Shown in pieces: positions 1 through 5,122 of a stretch of DNA of 5,122 bases. A model generated the notes under the pieces. That model had not been told where the DNA came from. It saw only the letters and a program-made list of their open reading frames with translations, and made no database searches. The stretch spans positions 1 to 5,122 of the forward strand of contig QHXE01000497.1 of assembly GCA_003222835.1 (NCBI GenBank), read 5' to 3'. The translations under genes and the position numbers were made by a program. Origin of the DNA: Acidobacteriota bacterium. GTDB lineage: Bacteria > Acidobacteriota > Blastocatellia > Pyrinomonadales > Pyrinomonadaceae. Positions within the stretch are counted from its first letter, which is position 1. Each line of letters opens with the position of its first letter.

Positions 1-1491
1 GGCGAATCCCAATGGAATGCTTAGTATCCCAGGATTTTCGAGCGGGAAAATCGGCGGCGATTGAATCAAGTGATGCGCAATGGCGGTGGCGCCGGGTCCG
101 TCGACTCCCATGATGCTCGGCCCGATGATGATCAGCAGGATCGACGCGACCAAACCGGTTCCCAATCCACACACTGCGCCGCGCGTGGTGAAGCGCTTCC
201 AGAACAAAGACAAAACAATCACCGGCAGGTTAGCAGAGGCCGCGACCGCGAATGCCAGCGCGACCAGGAACGCGACGTTTGCATTCGGACCGAGCAGAAT
301 GGCGATCGCCATCGCGACGGCGCCGACGACGAAGGCCGTTACCCGCGCGACCCTCACTTCTTCTCCCGGCTTGCGCTCAGTGCCACGGTGAATGACGTTC
401 GTGTAAAAGTCGTGCGCGAACGAGGTCGAAGCGCTAATCGTCAAACCTGCTACGACGGCGAGAATGGTGGCGAAAGCAATTGCCGCAATGAAGGCGAAGA
501 AGAAATCGCCGCCCAGAGACTGCGCCAGCAGGGGCGCGCTCATGTTCGTGCCACCGCTCGTGGCGATCTTGTCGCGGCCCACAATCGTAGCCGCGCCAAA
601 CCCCAGAAAGGTTGTCAGGATATAGAACGCGCCAATCAATCCCATCGCCCACACGACGCTGATGCGCGCGGTCTTCGCATCGGGCACCGTATAGAAGCGC
701 ACCAGGATGTGCGGCAATCCGGCGGTGCCAAAGATCAGCGCCATCCCCAGAGAGATCAAATCCAGCGCGCCGTACGGAGGTTTGAATCGCAGACCCGGTT
801 GCAGAAAATCCTTTACGACTTCGACGCCTTTCTCGTGATAAACCACGTGACCAATCGCATTGAAGAAGTTGGCGAAGCTGAAACCAAAGTGGGCCAGCAC
901 CAGAATGCTCAGCAGGATCGTTCCGCCCATCAAAAGCATGGCTTTGATGATCTGAACCCAGGTAGTCGCCAGCATTCCGCCAAAGACCACATAGACAATC
1001 ATCAATACGCCGACGCCGATGACCGCGGTGTGAAAACTGATGCCGGAGTTCTTCAGCAGCAAAGCGACCAGCGCGCCCGCTCCGACCATCTGGGCGATCA
1101 TGTAGAAGATGCTGACAGTGATCGTGCTGAGCGAAGCCATCGCCCGCACGGGCCGAGCGCTAAGTCGATAAGCCAGCACGTCGGCCATCGTGTATTTCCC
1201 GGCATTCCGCAAAGGTTCGGCGACAATCAGGAGCACCGTCAGGTACGCGACCAGCCATCCGACTGAATACATGAATCCATCGTAGCCCTGGAAGGCTATG
1301 ATCCCTGCGATGCCCAGGAACGATGCCGCACTCATATAGTCGCCGGCGACCGCAAAGCCGTTTTGCCAGCCTTTGATCTGCCGGTTCGCAGCAAAGAAAG
1401 CGCTGGCGCCACTGGTCCGCCGCGCCGCCCAGTACGTAATGACCAGAGTGACACCGACAAAGAAAAGGAACATTGCCAGGGCCATCGTCAT
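1..1491 (-). CDS. actP: Cation/acetate symporter ActP, solute:sodium symporter family (3' end outside window)
   Basis: Inner-membrane transporter predicted to import acetate and related short monocarboxylates with Na+. My translation gives 497 codons with no stop before the window edge; the family is about 550 residues, so roughly 40-50 C-terminal residues are missing. Seen: GDYMSAASFLGI at residues 50-61, LIAQMVGAG-like YMIAQMVGAGAL at 130-141, FGGMLATTWVQIIKA at 170-184, GTAGLPHIL at 255-263, and FATILAVVAGLT followed by SASTSFAHD near 340-361. These closely match my memory of E. coli ActP, including the helix carrying the Ser/Thr residues expected at the Na2 site. The protein begins almost at its first membrane helix and lacks the N-terminal signal-like segment of E. 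coli ActP. The start ATG (1491-1489) overlaps the stop of the DUF485 gene as TAATG, with GGGGGAA seven bases upstream; an in-frame ATG two codons later is an alternative. Translational coupling to the DUF485 gene is likely. Exact substrate is inferred. Confidence 0.95.
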   Translation of the reverse strand, partial: MTMALAMFLFFVGVTLVITYWAARRTSGASAFFAANRQIKGWQNGFAVAGDYMSAASFLGIAGIIAFQGYDGFMYSVGWLVAYLTVLLIVAEPLRNAGKYTMADVLAYRLSARPVRAMASLSTITVSIFYMIAQMVGAGALVALLLKNSGISFHTAVIGVGVLMIVYVVFGGMLATTWVQIIKAMLLMGGTILLSILVLAHFGFSFANFFNAIGHVVYHEKGVEVVKDFLQPGLRFKPPYGALDLISLGMALIFGTAGLPHILVRFYTVPDAKTARISVVWAMGLIGAFYILTTFLGFGAATIVGRDKIATSGGTNMSAPLLAQSLGGDFFFAFIAAIAFATILAVVAGLTISASTSFAHDFYTNVIHRGTERKPGEEVRVARVTAFVVGAVAMAIAILLGPNANVAFLVALAFAVAASANLPVIVLSLFWKRFTTRGAVCGLGTGLVASILLIIIGPSIMGVDGPGATAIAHHLIQSPPIFPLENPGILSIPLGFA

Positions 1492-1949
1492 TATTTGTTC
1501 CCCCGCCGTGATCCAAGTGCACTTTCAGCCTTCTCGACAACAGTGTGTTCCATCTTGTCGAAGCGGGCCGCAGCTCGCAGATAGAGTGCGGCGATAATCC
1601 AGGCCATAAAGAACTGCGACAACGCAAAGAGGTACGCGATATTCACCACCCCAATCACGCGCTTCGACATCAGAGCGGGCGCATAACCAACCAGGACCGG
1701 AAGGGCGAAATAGTAAATGACAAAGAAGAGAGTTGCGGGAATGATGAAACGCAGCTTTGCTCGCACCATCGCGCGAAACTCAGTCATCTGCGTGACCCGG
1801 CTCCAGTCAACCGGATCGCTGTCTTCCGCCGCTGTCAGTTCATGCGCCGGCTTGGTCGCCGCACGCCCGAGCGGTGCGACGTCGGTCGTGGCTCCTACTC
1901 CCGGAGTCAGACCATCGTTTGGGGATCCTGACTCTTGATCATCTGCCAT
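1491..1949 (-). CDS. DUF485 (YjcH-like) membrane protein, partner of ActP
   Basis: 152-residue protein with two predicted transmembrane helices, about residues 67-89 and 101-124, preceded by the family-like stretch FRAMVRAKLRFIIP (58-71) and followed by a charged cytoplasmic tail (FDKMEHTVVEKAES). DUF485 proteins are usually about 100 residues and are encoded immediately before actP, as yjcH is in E. coli; their biochemical role is not established, but they are assumed to assist the symporter. Here some 45 extra residues rich in Gly, Ala, Thr, Asp and Pro precede the domain and look disordered. The chosen start ATG at 1949 has GGCAGGA nine bases upstream. An internal Met55 would give a 98-residue protein of usual size, but its GGAG lies 13 bases away, so I prefer the longer form. 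The stop overlaps the actP start by one base. The gene's upstream region is built from a kinase 5' relic. Confidence 0.9.
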   Translation of the reverse strand: MADDQESGSPNDGLTPGVGATTDVAPLGRAATKPAHELTAAEDSDPVDWSRVTQMTEFRAMVRAKLRFIIPATLFFVIYYFALPVLVGYAPALMSKRVIGVVNIAYLFALSQFFMAWIIAALYLRAAARFDKMEHTVVEKAESALGSRRGNK

Positions 1950-1958
1950 GAATAATCA

Positions 1959-1965
1959 TCCTGCC
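1959..1965 (-). promoter_or_regulatory. Ribosome binding site of the DUF485-actP operon, embedded in a kinase relic
   Basis: GGCAGGA on the minus strand, nine bases before the ATG at 1949. It supports the long form of the DUF485 protein. It lies inside the residual reading frame of the kinase relic, whose TGA (1956-1958) falls between this site and the DUF485 start codon. Ribosomes finishing the relic frame would therefore terminate six bases before the DUF485 start. Confidence 0.55.
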
Positions 1966-1971
1966 TGTCTG

Positions 1972-2066
1972 GGTATCTTGCGCCAGATACACTTCTCCCC
2001 TCCGCCAGCGCCAATCTTCGAGCGGATTTCGTAGCCACCGAGTTTGGTGCCGGTACCAAGAGTCAT
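1972..2066 (-). pseudogene. Truncated, frameshifted 5' end of a PknB-type serine/threonine kinase gene
   Basis: From the ATG at 2066 the minus strand encodes MTLGTGTKLGGYEIRSKIGA, nearly the same as the N-terminus of the complete kinase (MTLIAGTKLGRYEIRSKIGE). Over the first 19 codons I count 47 of 57 identical bases, with many of the differences at third positions. At the glycine loop one base is missing around 1997-2001: the expected GGMGEV becomes GGG in the initial frame, while EVYLAQDT continues in the neighbouring frame (1995-1972). Similarity fades there, before the VAIK lysine. The initial frame ends at a TGA (1956-1958) after 36 residues. No catalytic residues remain, so it cannot encode a kinase. 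It could still be translated as a short leader peptide. The silent divergence suggests descent from a formerly functional paralogue rather than a very recent copy of the neighbour. Confidence 0.85.
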
Positions 2067-2102
2067 TATTCGGTTGTTATCCGGCCACCACCGTCAAAGT
2101 CT

Positions 2103-2276
2103 TTAACGACGGATTAGGATCAATACGCCTGCCGCGATGCCCAGGACAGCTAAACCGGTTGTGACTGTGGACGAGATTCTGATGTTGAGCAACGGCAAGA
2201 GTCCGGTAAGGATCAGCCAGAGGCCGAGCAAGATCATCCCCAGATTCCTGCCTGCCAAACCACCTGTTAGTGCCAT
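2103..2276 (-). CDS. Small hydrophobic two-helix membrane protein (57 residues), function unknown
   Basis: ATG at 2276 to TAA at 2103-2105. The protein starts MALTGGLAGRNLGMILLG and has two predicted membrane helices, about residues 11-30 and 38-54, separated by a short turn (NIRISST) and ending in VLILIRR. The start is strongly supported by AAGGAG at 2283-2288, six bases upstream, the best Shine-Dalgarno in the window. The repeated 'LGxILLGLWLILTGLL' character resembles short uncharacterised membrane proteins that I recall from many bacterial genomes; I cannot assign a named family. It lies between the two kinase relics, 40 bases after the residual frame of the first. It could be a stand-alone gene or part of a transcript running from the kinase towards actP; the gaps here have no obvious terminator. 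Confidence that it is a real gene is good, but its role is unknown. Confidence 0.75.
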   Translation of the reverse strand: MALTGGLAGRNLGMILLGLWLILTGLLPLLNIRISSTVTTGLAVLGIAAGVLILIRR

Positions 2277-2282
2277 TCGTTT

Positions 2283-2288
2283 CTCCTT
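2283..2288 (-). promoter_or_regulatory. Strong ribosome binding site for the 57-residue membrane protein
   Basis: AAGGAG on the minus strand, six bases before the ATG at 2276, within a longer purine run (AAGAAGGAGAAA). It is the main evidence, besides the membrane-helix pattern, that this short frame is translated. An AT-rich stretch just upstream (about 2300-2320, containing TTATTTATTT) could contribute a promoter -10 region, but no convincing -35/-10 pair was found. Confidence 0.75.
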
Positions 2289-2367
2289 CTTAAACCGACC
2301 GATTGAAATAAATAACTTAATTCCCCGTCAGACATTCGTCCAATTCAGCAAGACCGTGCATTGGCGT

Positions 2368-2415
2368 CGAGCGGATTTCATAACGGCCAAGTCGTGTGCC
2401 GGGCGTTAGCGTCAT
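2368..2415 (-). pseudogene. 16-codon 5' stub of another PknB-type kinase gene
   Basis: From the ATG at 2415 the minus strand encodes MTLTPGTRLGRYEIRS, which matches the start of the complete kinase; 39 of 48 bases are identical by my count, with differences often silent (CTT/CTA, CGT/CGC, TAT/TAC). Similarity stops abruptly after the TCG codon at 2368. The frame then continues for 16 codons without kinase character (starting TPMHGLAELD) to a TAA at 2317-2319. The stub lies 52 bases after the stop of the complete kinase and 91 bases before the coding start of the small membrane gene. It has no glycine loop, so it retains no kinase function. I see no good Shine-Dalgarno before its ATG. It is most simply the remnant of a paralogue lost by an internal deletion. 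Confidence 0.8.
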
Positions 2416-2467
2416 TTCAGAATCAGATCGATGCATCGGGTGACGCCTTGAGTCGAACTGTGTGCGA

Positions 2468-4963
2468 CTACAAGCCTACGCGATGAACGAAGTCAGCCAA
2501 CCGCGGATCTGATCGCAGGCTATCAAGCAAGGGGTCGATTTTGACGAACGCCATCTCTGGCGCGTGATCCTGATAACACTTCTCCAACCATTGAAAAGCT
2601 TGTTCCTTGTCGTCCAGGCCCACATAAATCTGGACAAATGCGTTGGGATCAACGTAGGTCTGTTTCGATAGTTCTTTCAGTTGCTCGAGCGTCTTCAAAG
2701 CTTCTCCACGATGGCCCGAGCGGGCGTAAGCATTCCCTATCAGTCCCACGATGCTCGGATCGTTACTTAACTTGAATGCTGTCTGGTATTCCGTTAAGGC
2801 TTCCGAAAAAGATCCCTTCATTGAGTAGGCGAAGCCCAGGTTCCAACGAGCATAATAAAAGTTCGGATCCAACTCTATGGTTTTACGCAATTGTTCAATC
2901 GCTTTGTCGTACTGCCGCTCGTATATATAGTTGGCGCCAACTTCAGCGTTAATAATCAAGGAAAGCGGATCAAGTTCCTGGGCGCGCTTCATTTCGGCGT
3001 TCGCTTCTTCAAAGCGGCCTTCGGACAGCAGCGGACCGTCGCTGTACCACTGATGCGCGGTCGCATAGTTTGGATTCAGGGCGATCGCCTTCTTAAATTC
3101 TTTCTCGCCTTCGGCCCAGTTCCAGTCATAGTCTGCGAGCATTGTCGCCAACGACGTGTGGGCTTCGGCCAGGTTGTCATCAAGCTCGATCGCTTTCTTG
3201 GCCGCCGCCTTTGCTTTCGGCGCAAATTCCTGGGGCGAACCACCGGAATAATTTGGAAGCAAGCCATAGGCGTCCGCGAGTCCCGAATACGCCAGCGCGA
3301 AGTTGGGATCTTTTTCAATCGCCTGATTGAAATAATCGATCGATTTCTTAAGCGACTCGGCGTTGCGTTTATTCCAATAAAAGCGACCTTTCAGATAAAG
3401 CCGATAAGCCTCTGCGTTGTCGGTGTAGTGCTTCATCATCCGGTTGTGTTCTTCACCGGAAATTTTCAAACGCAGATTGCCCACGATCTTTCCCGCGATA
3501 TCGCGTTGCAACGACATTAAGTCCGAGACTTTCTCGGTATACTGCTCGCCCCAAAGCTGCTTGTTATCACGCACGTCAACCAGCTCGGTGCTGATGGTTA
3601 TGTTATCTCCACGCTGTACGATTCGTCCCGTTAGAATTGCTCGTACGCCCAGTTCTTTCCCCGCCATGAATGGATCGGTCTCTTTCCCTTTGTAGCGGAA
3701 GACAGAGCTGCGCGCGATCACTTTGAGACGGGGAAGTTGAGTTAGGCTGTTGATGATGCCTTCGGTCAAGCCATCGGAAAGATACTCCGAATCGGGATCG
3801 TGATTCTGATCGACGAACGGCAACACTGCGATTGACTCGATCGCGACTTCGGTGTTGCGGGCATGCAGATAAGCGCCGACGCCAAAGGCTGCGACAAGTA
3901 GCACAAGCAGAGCAATCGCCGCCACCAGTTTGTGGTGTCTGATTCCCGAAACAACGTACTCCGCGCTCGATGGTGAGTGCGCCCCGGCGGGAGTTGTCGC
4001 AGTGACGGCGCCTGAGACGGTCGCCGCCACGCTCGGCCCCCTGCTGGTTGAAGCCGACGATCGCAGCTCCGGCGCGACGGTACGTTCAATTTCCGCATCC
4101 ACTTCGAGCTTACGTTTCAGGCTTTTCAAATCGATCAGCAAGTCTTTCGCGGTCTGATAACGCTCCTCGCGATCCTTTGTCAGCGCCTTGGTGGCGATGC
4201 GCTCCAACTCCGCTGGTACCCCGTGTGCAAAGCGCGTCAGCGGCGCGGGCTCTCGCTGGAGAATTAGCGAAATCGTCTCGGTTGGAGTCTCGCCGGGGAA
4301 CGGCACATGTCTGGCGATCATCTCGTAGAGAACCGCGCCCAGACTCCACAGGTCGCTGCGAGCATCGACGTGGATTCCTTTTGCCTGTTCGGGCGACATG
4401 TAATTCGCCGTGCCCATTACCGTGCCGGCGTCGGTATTGACCATCGCTCTAGTAGGCGCTTCGGTATCGGTCGTGGAACCCTTTGGCTCGGTGAGTTTTG
4501 CCAGACCGAAATCGAGCACCTTAATGTAGCCATCGTGACGAACCATGATGTTCTCTGGCTTGATGTCGCGATGGATGATCCCCACGGCGTGAGCCGCGGA
4601 GAGCGCACTACCAACTTGAATCGTGATCTCCAACGCCTCCGCCAGGTTCAGTCCCGCACTAATGCGCTGCCGCAAAGTCTCTCCGTCAATGAACTCAGTG
4701 GCGATGAAACGCGAACTCCCGGTGACGCCGATTTCATAAATCGTGAGGATGTGCGGATGATTCAAGGCCGAGGCCGCCCTGGCTTCCTGAACGAATCGTT
4801 GCAGGCGTTGCGGATCCGAGGCGAGGGTTTCCGGAAGAATCTTAATAGCGACCGTTCGATCCAACTCCAGGTCGCGCGCAAGGTAAACTTCGCCCATCCC
4901 GCCCTCACCAATCTTCGAGCGGATTTCGTAGCGGCCTAGTTTTGTGCCGGCGATTAGAGTCAT
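2468..4963 (-). CDS. Membrane serine/threonine protein kinase with TolB-like domain and TPR repeats
   Basis: 831-residue, apparently intact Hanks-type kinase. The cytoplasmic kinase domain (about 12-280) shows the glycine loop GEGGMGEV (19-26), VAIK with Lys41, the helix-C Glu60, HRDIKPEN (131-138, catalytic Asp133), DFG (151-153), GTANYMSPEQ (184-193), DLWSLG (204-209) and Arg268, so it should be active. The activation segment between DFG and GTANY is long and Thr-rich. An Ala/Ser/Thr-rich linker (about 295-340) leads to one transmembrane helix (346-366). The outer part has a TolB-like/adenylate-cyclase-associated domain (375-500: SIAVLPF, YLSDGLTEGIINSL, LTGRI, LWGEQY) and about six TPR units (515-765), ending in the family-typical DPLLDSLRSDPRL tail. 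Such proteins are thought to sense or scaffold at the envelope; ligand and targets are unknown. The start is set by GGGGAG nine bases upstream; stop is TAG. Two stubs of paralogues follow downstream. Confidence 0.95.
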   Translation of the reverse strand: MTLIAGTKLGRYEIRSKIGEGGMGEVYLARDLELDRTVAIKILPETLASDPQRLQRFVQEARAASALNHPHILTIYEIGVTGSSRFIATEFIDGETLRQRISAGLNLAEALEITIQVGSALSAAHAVGIIHRDIKPENIMVRHDGYIKVLDFGLAKLTEPKGSTTDTEAPTRAMVNTDAGTVMGTANYMSPEQAKGIHVDARSDLWSLGAVLYEMIARHVPFPGETPTETISLILQREPAPLTRFAHGVPAELERIATKALTKDREERYQTAKDLLIDLKSLKRKLEVDAEIERTVAPELRSSASTSRGPSVAATVSGAVTATTPAGAHSPSSAEYVVSGIRHHKLVAAIALLVLLVAAFGVGAYLHARNTEVAIESIAVLPFVDQNHDPDSEYLSDGLTEGIINSLTQLPRLKVIARSSVFRYKGKETDPFMAGKELGVRAILTGRIVQRGDNITISTELVDVRDNKQLWGEQYTEKVSDLMSLQRDIAGKIVGNLRLKISGEEHNRMMKHYTDNAEAYRLYLKGRFYWNKRNAESLKKSIDYFNQAIEKDPNFALAYSGLADAYGLLPNYSGGSPQEFAPKAKAAAKKAIELDDNLAEAHTSLATMLADYDWNWAEGEKEFKKAIALNPNYATAHQWYSDGPLLSEGRFEEANAEMKRAQELDPLSLIINAEVGANYIYERQYDKAIEQLRKTIELDPNFYYARWNLGFAYSMKGSFSEALTEYQTAFKLSNDPSIVGLIGNAYARSGHRGEALKTLEQLKELSKQTYVDPNAFVQIYVGLDDKEQAFQWLEKCYQDHAPEMAFVKIDPLLDSLRSDPRLADFVHRVGL

Positions 4964-4972
4964 CCGATTTAT

Positions 4973-4978
4973 CTCCCC
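4973..4978 (-). promoter_or_regulatory. Ribosome binding site of the kinase gene
   Basis: GGGGAG on the minus strand, nine bases before the ATG at 4963. It confirms the start giving MTLIAGTKLGRYEI, which is also where kinases of this family normally begin. Neither relic ATG (2415, 2066) has a comparable motif at this distance. Confidence 0.7.
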
Positions 4979-5122
4979 ACATTACTCCGACGGCTTCTTA
5001 CGGCTGGCCTGTCTTCGTGCGTCGCGTTCGAGGAAGTCGCGTTCGAGTGCCGGTGAGCGGGGTGGCGAACCTCTGGCGGCGCGGCGGCGGCTTGAAGCTC
5101 TCGCATAACTGCTTCAGGAACG
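4979..5122. other. Unresolved region upstream of the kinase; possible 3' end of a minus-strand gene
   Basis: About 140 bases without an assignable gene. On the minus strand one frame is open from the window edge to a TAA at 4969-4971, overlapping the region just before the kinase start. A second frame ends at TAA 4982-4984 and reads LERDFLERDARRQASRKKPSE, which looks like a charged protein tail. However, a TGA near the window edge interrupts that frame, and no start codon follows the TGA. A 12-base direct repeat (GTCGCGTTCGAG on the plus strand at 5021-5032 and 5036-5047, 15-base period) produces the LERDF/LERDA duplication. I cannot decide between the end of an upstream gene, a decayed gene or a promoter region. 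Confidence 0.3.
5021..5047. repeat. 12-base direct repeat, two copies with 15-base period
   Basis: GTCGCGTTCGAG occurs at 5021-5032 and again at 5036-5047 on the plus strand, separated by GAA. The period of 15 equals five codons, so it would preserve reading frame if coding. With only two copies it may be a small slippage duplication; a role as a regulator binding site before the kinase is possible but unsupported. Confidence 0.6.

Noticed and set aside
61..1266. Plus-strand open frame of 401 codons opposite actP.
   Set aside because: It is antisense to a clearly recognisable, highly conserved symporter. Its product is an implausible Arg/Asp/Gln/His-rich sequence with no domain character, as expected from the opposite strand of a GC-rich membrane-protein gene.
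2092..2097. TTGACG on the minus strand as a possible -35 box upstream of the DUF485 operon.
   Set aside because: No acceptable -10 hexamer lies 16-18 bases downstream; the nearest AT-rich candidate (GAATAA) is 20 bases away, so I do not call a promoter.
2338..2343. TTGGAC on the minus strand as a possible -35 box for the small membrane gene.
   Set aside because: It matches the consensus weakly and the paired sequence (TTAAGT) is poor; not distinguishable from chance.
2360..2368. CGCCAAT directly after the first stub resembles the inverted kinase bases ATTGGCG, hinting at an inversion.
   Set aside because: The match is only seven bases, too short to support a rearrangement.
2137..2409. Plus-strand open frame of 90 codons in the region between kinase and DUF485.
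   Set aside because: It runs antisense to the 57-residue membrane gene and the 16-codon kinase stub, both better supported, and has no convincing start signal.
2428..2441. Palindrome CGATGCATCG between the kinase stop and the first stub, considered as a terminator.
   Set aside because: It has no loop and no following T-run in either direction, and a 10-base palindrome is not significant here.
2891..3520. Plus-strand open frame of 209 codons opposite the TPR/TolB-like part of the kinase.
   Set aside because: Shadow of a well-supported coding sequence. No ribosome binding site or recognisable domain was seen.
4307..4939. Plus-strand open frame of 210 codons opposite the kinase catalytic domain.
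   Set aside because: The opposite strand carries all conserved kinase motifs in order, so this frame is a by-product of that coding constraint.

Overview
The window reads entirely on the minus strand, so transcription runs from high to low coordinates. It suggests a soil-type Acidobacteriota genome, perhaps Blastocatellia-like. The basis is a Hanks-type kinase fused to a TolB-like domain and TPR repeats, a family strongly expanded in that phylum and typically starting 'MTL..GT.LGRYEIRSKIG'. This is placement by family flavour, not by a phylogenetic marker.

Layout in transcription order: (1) 4979-5122 is an upstream stretch that may hold the end of another gene but cannot be resolved. (2) 2468-4963 is an intact 831-residue membrane serine/threonine kinase with a TolB-like domain and TPRs. 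(3) 2368-2415 holds only the first 16 codons of a second kinase of the same family. (4) 2103-2276 encodes a previously uncalled 57-residue two-helix membrane protein with a strong ribosome binding site. (5) 1972-2066 is the start of a third kinase, about 32 codons with a one-base frameshift. (6) 1491-1949 encodes a DUF485 membrane protein with an extended N-terminus. (7) 1-1491 encodes an ActP-type sodium:acetate symporter that runs off the left edge. Genes 6 and 7 overlap by one base (TAATG) and form the classic yjcH-actP acetate-uptake pair.

The most interesting point is that three N-termini of one kinase family lie in the same orientation within 3 kb. Only one is a complete gene. The two stubs each sit directly in front of an intact unrelated gene (the small membrane protein and the DUF485-actP operon). 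This looks like a decayed kinase cluster whose 5' ends, possibly with their promoters and start signals, survive as leaders of other genes. No RNA genes, CRISPR arrays, insertion sequences or convincing intrinsic terminators were seen.
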